The position numbers and the translations under genes were made by a program. 64,000 nucleotides of DNA from Dasypus novemcinctus (Eukaryota > Chordata > Mammalia > Cingulata > Dasypodidae), in the NCBI RefSeq assembly GCF_030445035.2, contig NC_080695.1, positions 496,001-560,000 on the forward strand. The letters run 5' to 3'. This document shows, piece after piece, positions 59,641-64,000 of this stretch. Numbering within the stretch: the stretch's first letter is position 1; the number at the start of each line of letters is the position of its first letter. Under the pieces are notes generated by a model, which had not been told where the DNA came from, ran no database searches, and saw nothing but the letters and a program-made list of their open reading frames with translations.

Positions 59641-60360
59641 TCATATCATTGAGATCATGTAATATTTGTCCTTCAATGCCTGGGTTGCATCACTCAACAT
59701 AAGGTTCTCAAGATTCATCCATGTTATCATGTGTGTTTGTAGTGTATTCGTTTTTAAAGCTGAGTAGTATTCCATTGTATGTATATACCACGTTTTGTTT
59801 ATCCATTCACCTGTTGATGGGCATTTGGGTTGATTCCAACTTTTGGCGATAGTGAACAATGCTGCTATGAACATTGGTGTGCATATATCGGTTTGTGTCC
59901 TTGTTTTCAGTTCTGCTGGGTATGTATCCAGCAGTGGAATTGCTGGGTCATATGACAAATCTATGGCTAGTTTTTTGAGAAACCGCCAAACTGTCCTCCA
60001 GAATGGCTGGATCCTTCTGCATTCCCACCAGCAGTGGATGAGTGTTCCCATTCCTCCACATCCTCTCCAGCATTTGTAGTCTTCTGTTTTTTTCATAGCT
60101 GCCAATCTTATGGGAATAAGATGGTATCTCATTGTGGTTTTGATTTGCATTTACCTGATAGCTAGAGATTTGGAGCATTTTTTCATGTGTTTTTTAGCCA
60201 TTTGTATTTCCACTTTGGAGAAGTGTCTGTTTAAAATATTTCCCATTTTTTAAAAGGGTTATCTTTTTATTTTCAAGATACAGGAGTCTTTATATATGCA
60301 AGATATAAGTCTCCTGTCAGTCATATGGTTACCAGATATTTTCTCCCAACTGTGTAATGC

Positions 60361-60413
60361 CCAGTGCATTAGGGCAGTTGAGCATGTCAAGCGCTCAACA
60401 CTGTTGCAAGTAT
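60361..60413 (-). other. Inverted duplicate of L1-C's own 3' UTR inserted in ORF2
   Basis: About 53 bases here repeat, in opposite orientation, the UTR segment at about 59,046-59,098 (shared cores GGGCAGTTGAGCATGTCAAG and CTCAACACTGTTGCAAGTATC). There are three differences. L1-A and L1-B have ordinary ORF2 sequence at this point, so the segment is an insertion private to L1-C. It disrupts the late ORF2 frame. Confidence 0.85.
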
Positions 60414-63400
60414 CACTTTCTTGACAAACTCCTTTGAGGTGCAGAAGGCTTTAGTTTTGAGGAAGTCCCATTTATCTATTTGTTCTTTTGCTGCTCGTGC
60501 TTTTGGTGTGATGTTCATGAAGCCATTTCCTATTACAAGGTCTTGTATATGCTTCCCTACACTGCTTTCCAAAGTCTTTATGGTTTTGGCTCTTATATTT
60601 AGGTCTTTGATCCATCTTGAGTTGATTTTTGTATAAGGTGTGAGATGGTAATCCTCTTTCATTCTTTTACATATGGCTATCCAGTTCTCCAGGCACCATT
60701 TGTTGAATAGGCCATTCTCTCCCAGGTGAGAGTGTTTGGTGGCTTTATCGAATATTATATGACTATATATATGAGGATCTATATCAGAACTCTCAATTCA
60801 GTTCCATTGGTCTGTGTGTCTCTCCTTGTGCAATACCATGCTGTTTTCACTAGTGTAGCTTTGTAGTATGTTTTGAAGTCAGGTAGTATGACTCCTCCAA
60901 TTTTGTTTTTCTTTTTCAATATGTCTTTAGCTATTTGGGGCCTCTTTCCTTTCCAAATAAATTTCATAGCTAGTTTTTCTAGTTCCTTAAAGAAGGCTGT
61001 GTTGATTTTTATTGGGATTGCATTGAATGTGTATATCAGTTTTGGTAGGATAGACATCTTAATAATATTTAGTCTTCCTGTCCATGAACAAGGAATATTC
61101 CTCCATTTATTTAGGTCTTTTATGATTTCCTTGAACAGTGTTGTGTAGTTCTCTGTGTACAAGTTTTTTACATCTTTAGTTAAATTTATTCCTAGGTATT
61201 TGATTTTTTTATTTAGTATTTGTAAATGGTATTTGTTTCTTGATTTCTTCCTCAGCTTGCTCATTATTGGTGTACAGAAATGCTACTGATTTTTGCGCAT
61301 TGATCTTATAACCTGTGACTTTACTAAACTCATTTATGAGTTCTACAAGTTTTGTTGTAGACCTCTCAGGGTTTTCTATGTAGAGGATCATGTCATCTGC
61401 AAATAATGAAATTTTGACTGCTTTCTTTCCAATTTGAAGACCTTTTATATCTGGTTCTTGCCTCAGTGCTCGAGCAAGTACTTCTAAGACAATGTTAAAT
61501 AGAAGAAGTGATAGTGGGAATCCTTGTCTTGTTCGTGATCTTAGAGGGAAAGATTTTAGGATTTCACCATTGTAAACGATGTTGGCTGTGGGTTTTTCAT
61601 ATATATCCTTTATCATGTTCAGAAAATTTCCTTGTATTCCTATCTTTTGCAGTGTTTTTATGAAGAAAGGGTGCTGTATTTTGTCAAATGTTTTTTCTGC
61701 ATCTATAGATGTAATCATGTGATTGGTTTTTTTCCTTCAATCTGTTTATATGGGGTATTACATTGATTGATTTTCTTATGTTGAACCATCTTTGCATACC
61801 CAGAATGAATCCCACTTGGTCACGGTGTATAATTCATTTAATGTGTTGTTGAATATGGTTAGCAAGTATTTTGTTGAGGATTTTTGTGTCTAGGTTCATT
61901 AGAGAAATTGGTCTGTAATTTTCCTTTCTTGTGGTGTCTTTGTTTGGCTTTGGTACTAGGGTAATGTTGGCATCATACAATGAGTTAGGTAATGTTCCTT
62001 CTGTTTTGATTTTTTGGAAGAGTTTCAGCAAGATTGGCGTTAGTTCTTTCTGGAATGTTTTGTAGAATTCACCTGTGAAGCCATCTGGCCCTGGGCTCTT
62101 CTTAGTTGGGAGGTTTTTAATGACTGATTCTATCTCTTTACTTGTGATTGGTTTGTTGAGATCGTCAATTTCTTCTTTTGTCAATAGAGGCTGCTTATGT
62201 GTTTCTAGGAATTTGTCCATTTCCTCTGAATTGTCATTTTTGTTGGAATATAGTTTTTCCAACTATCCTGTTATGGTAGTCTTTATTTCTGTGGGGTCAG
62301 TGGTGATATCTCCTTTCTCATTTCTTATTTTGTGTATTTGCATCTTCTCCCTTTTTTTCTTTGTTAGTCTAGCTAAGGTTTTGTCAATTTTATTGATCTC
62401 CTCAAAGAATTAGCTCTTGGTTTTGTTTATCTTTTCAAGTGCTTTCTTTTTTCTATTGCATTTAGTTCTGCTCTTATCTTTGTTCTTTCTTTCTTCTTCC
62501 TGTGGAGTTATTTTGTTGTTTTTTTTTTACTAATTCCTCCAAATGTACAGTTAATTCTTCAATTTTTGCTCTTTGTTCTTTTTTGATATATGTATTTATG
62601 GCTATAAATTTCCCTCTCAGTACTGCTTTAGCTGCATCCCATAAGTTTTGGTATGTTGTGTTATCATTATCATTAGTTTCAAGGTAGTTATTAATTTCTT
62701 TTGAGATTTCCTCTTTGATCCACTGTTTTACTAAGAGTGTGCTATTTAATTTCCATATCTTGGTGTGAAATCTGGGCCTCTGGTCCTTGCAGATTTCCAG
62801 CTTCACTCCACTGTGGTCAGGGATTTTTTTTTGTATGATTTCAATCTTTCTGAATTCATTGAGCCTTTCTTTGTGGCCTAGCATATGGTCTATCTTGGAG
62901 AATGATCCATGTGCACTTGAGAAAAATGCATATCCTGCTGTACTTGGGTGTAATGATCTGTATATGTCTATTAGGTCCAGCTCCTCTAATACACTGTTCA
63001 AAGTTTTTGTTTCTTTATTGATTGTCTTTTGAGATGTTCTGTCCAAAGTTGAGAGTGGTGTATTAAACTCTCCCACTATAATTGTAGAGGCATCTATTCT
63101 TTCACTTAGTTTTTCCAGTGTTTGCCTCATGTATTTGGAGGCACCCTTGTTAGGAGCATAAATATTTATGATTGTTCGTTCTTCTTGAAAGATTATCCCT
63201 TTCACTAATATGTAGTATCCATCTTTGTCTCTCACAAAGTTTTCACATTTAAAGTCTATTTTGTCTGATGTTAATATAGCTGCTCCTGATTTTTTTTGGT
63301 TATTGTTTGCTTGTATGATTGTTTTCCAGCCATTCACTTTCGACCTCCTTGAGTCCCTGGGTCTAAGATGTGTTTCTTGTAGACAGCATATAGATGGGTC

Positions 63401-64000
63401 ATATTTCCTTATCCAGTATCCCAGTCTGAATCTTTTGACAGGTGAGTTTAATCCATTGACATTCAGTGTTATTACTTTCAAGGAATTATTAATGTTAGCC
63501 ATATTTTGTTTTGACTTGTGTTTGTCATATTTTGTTTATTTATTTCCTTCTCTTTTTGTCCTTTTTGTTGCTCTTACACTCTCCTCCAACTCTGCCTCTC
63601 CTGTTTTTTTCTGTCTCCATGCAGAACTACCTTAAGTAGTTCTTGATGGACAGGGTTCTGGGTGGCACACACTTTTAATTTCTCTTTATCTGTGAATATT
63701 TTTGAATTCTCCATCATTTTTGAATGCTAGCTTAGCTGGGTAGAGTATTCTTGGTTGGAAATTTTTTTCTTTTAGTACCTTGACTATATCATACCACTGC
63801 CTTCTTGCCTCCATGATTTCAGATGAGAAATCAGCACTTAATCTTATGGAACCTCCCTTGTATGAGATGGTTTTCTTTTCTCTTGCTGCTTTTAGAATTT
63901 TCTCTTTGTCTTGAGCATTGGATAATTTGGCAAGTATATGTCTTGGGGTGGGCCTGTTGGGATTTATGGTGTTTGGGGTGCCTTGTGCTTCTTGGATATG

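Larger units (their letters stand above)
56654..64000 (-). mobile_element. L1-C: youngest-looking L1, inserted into L1-B, runs off the window
   Basis: Poly(T) at 56,654-56,667 marks its 3' end. The 3' UTR runs to 59,640, ORF2 spans 59,641-63,502 and ORF1 begins near 63,560 and leaves the window. The 62,474-63,502 frame (342 codons) carries a nearly complete endonuclease: [36 protein letters not shown] reads GEFNT. The RT frames 61,834-62,262 and 61,209-61,718 include [17 protein letters not shown] and the catalytic [12 protein letters not shown]. The C-terminal frame 59,641-60,150 has the cysteine motif [19 protein letters not shown] few frameshifts and one insertion (60,361-60,413) separate these frames, so it is inactive but recent relative to the others. 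Confidence 0.9.

Overview
This window is nuclear DNA of a mammal, very probably a xenarthran and most likely an armadillo. The evidence is a tRNA-derived SINE of the armadillo DAS type (copies near 8,840, 17,031, 19,745, 21,053 and 55,487) and an L1 lineage with a very long 3' UTR that recurs across the window. No bacterial, plasmid or CRISPR features are present. GC-rich blocks with CpG-rich stretches alternate with AT-rich blocks made almost wholly of transposons. Nearly all long open frames in the GC-rich blocks are spurious.

Host genes. The window holds a decayed cluster of mast-cell serine proteases of the tryptase/mastin family (peptidase S1). One alpha/beta-tryptase-like pseudogene lies on the + strand (6,274-7,992); it has a stop at the active-site cysteine and its last exon is gone. 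Four mastin-like genes lie on the - strand. Three are broken: 24,797-26,030, 29,072-30,325 and 41,110-42,353. One (coding exons between 46,523 and 44,548) looks fully intact: five coding exons, consensus splice sites, an in-frame 274-residue product, a TATA-like box, a noncoding first exon and an ATTAAA poly(A) signal. Its catalytic triad is complete, but its S1 pocket reads Ser189, Phe215, Ala216, Thr226 (chymotrypsin numbering). That resembles an elastase rather than the Asp189 trypsin-like pocket usual for tryptases. This is the main host-gene finding.

Layout: 1-1,505 class II ERV fossil (-); 1,506-6,270 GC-rich DNA with a minisatellite and a CpG/G-tract island; 6,274-7,992 tryptase pseudogene; 8,126-10,700 old L1 pieces and a SINE; 11,380-22,110 a large nested L1 (L1-A, -) carrying SINEs, an LTR, a smaller L1 tail and an inverted piece of its own 3' UTR; 22,672-23,925 L1 3' UTR piece; 24,000-30,400 two dead mastin-like genes; about 30,700-31,600 class I LTR; 31,600-41,000 gene-poor DNA with ancient L1; 41,110-46,660 a dead and a live mastin-like gene; 46,660-48,840 CpG-rich upstream DNA with a VNTR; 49,316-49,759 class II solo LTR; 49,766-53,619 L1-D (+); 53,620-56,653 L1-B (-), interrupted by L1-C (-), which runs from 56,654 past the end of the window.

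Most of the unusual biology outside the protease gene is in the L1s. It includes a 3 kb 3' UTR with an internal fossil A-tract, a 5' UTR built from about six tandem ~106 bp units, the same SINE at the same ORF2 site in two L1 copies, and two different internal rearrangements. The species call, ages and element relationships are inference from reading; no alignment or database search was run.
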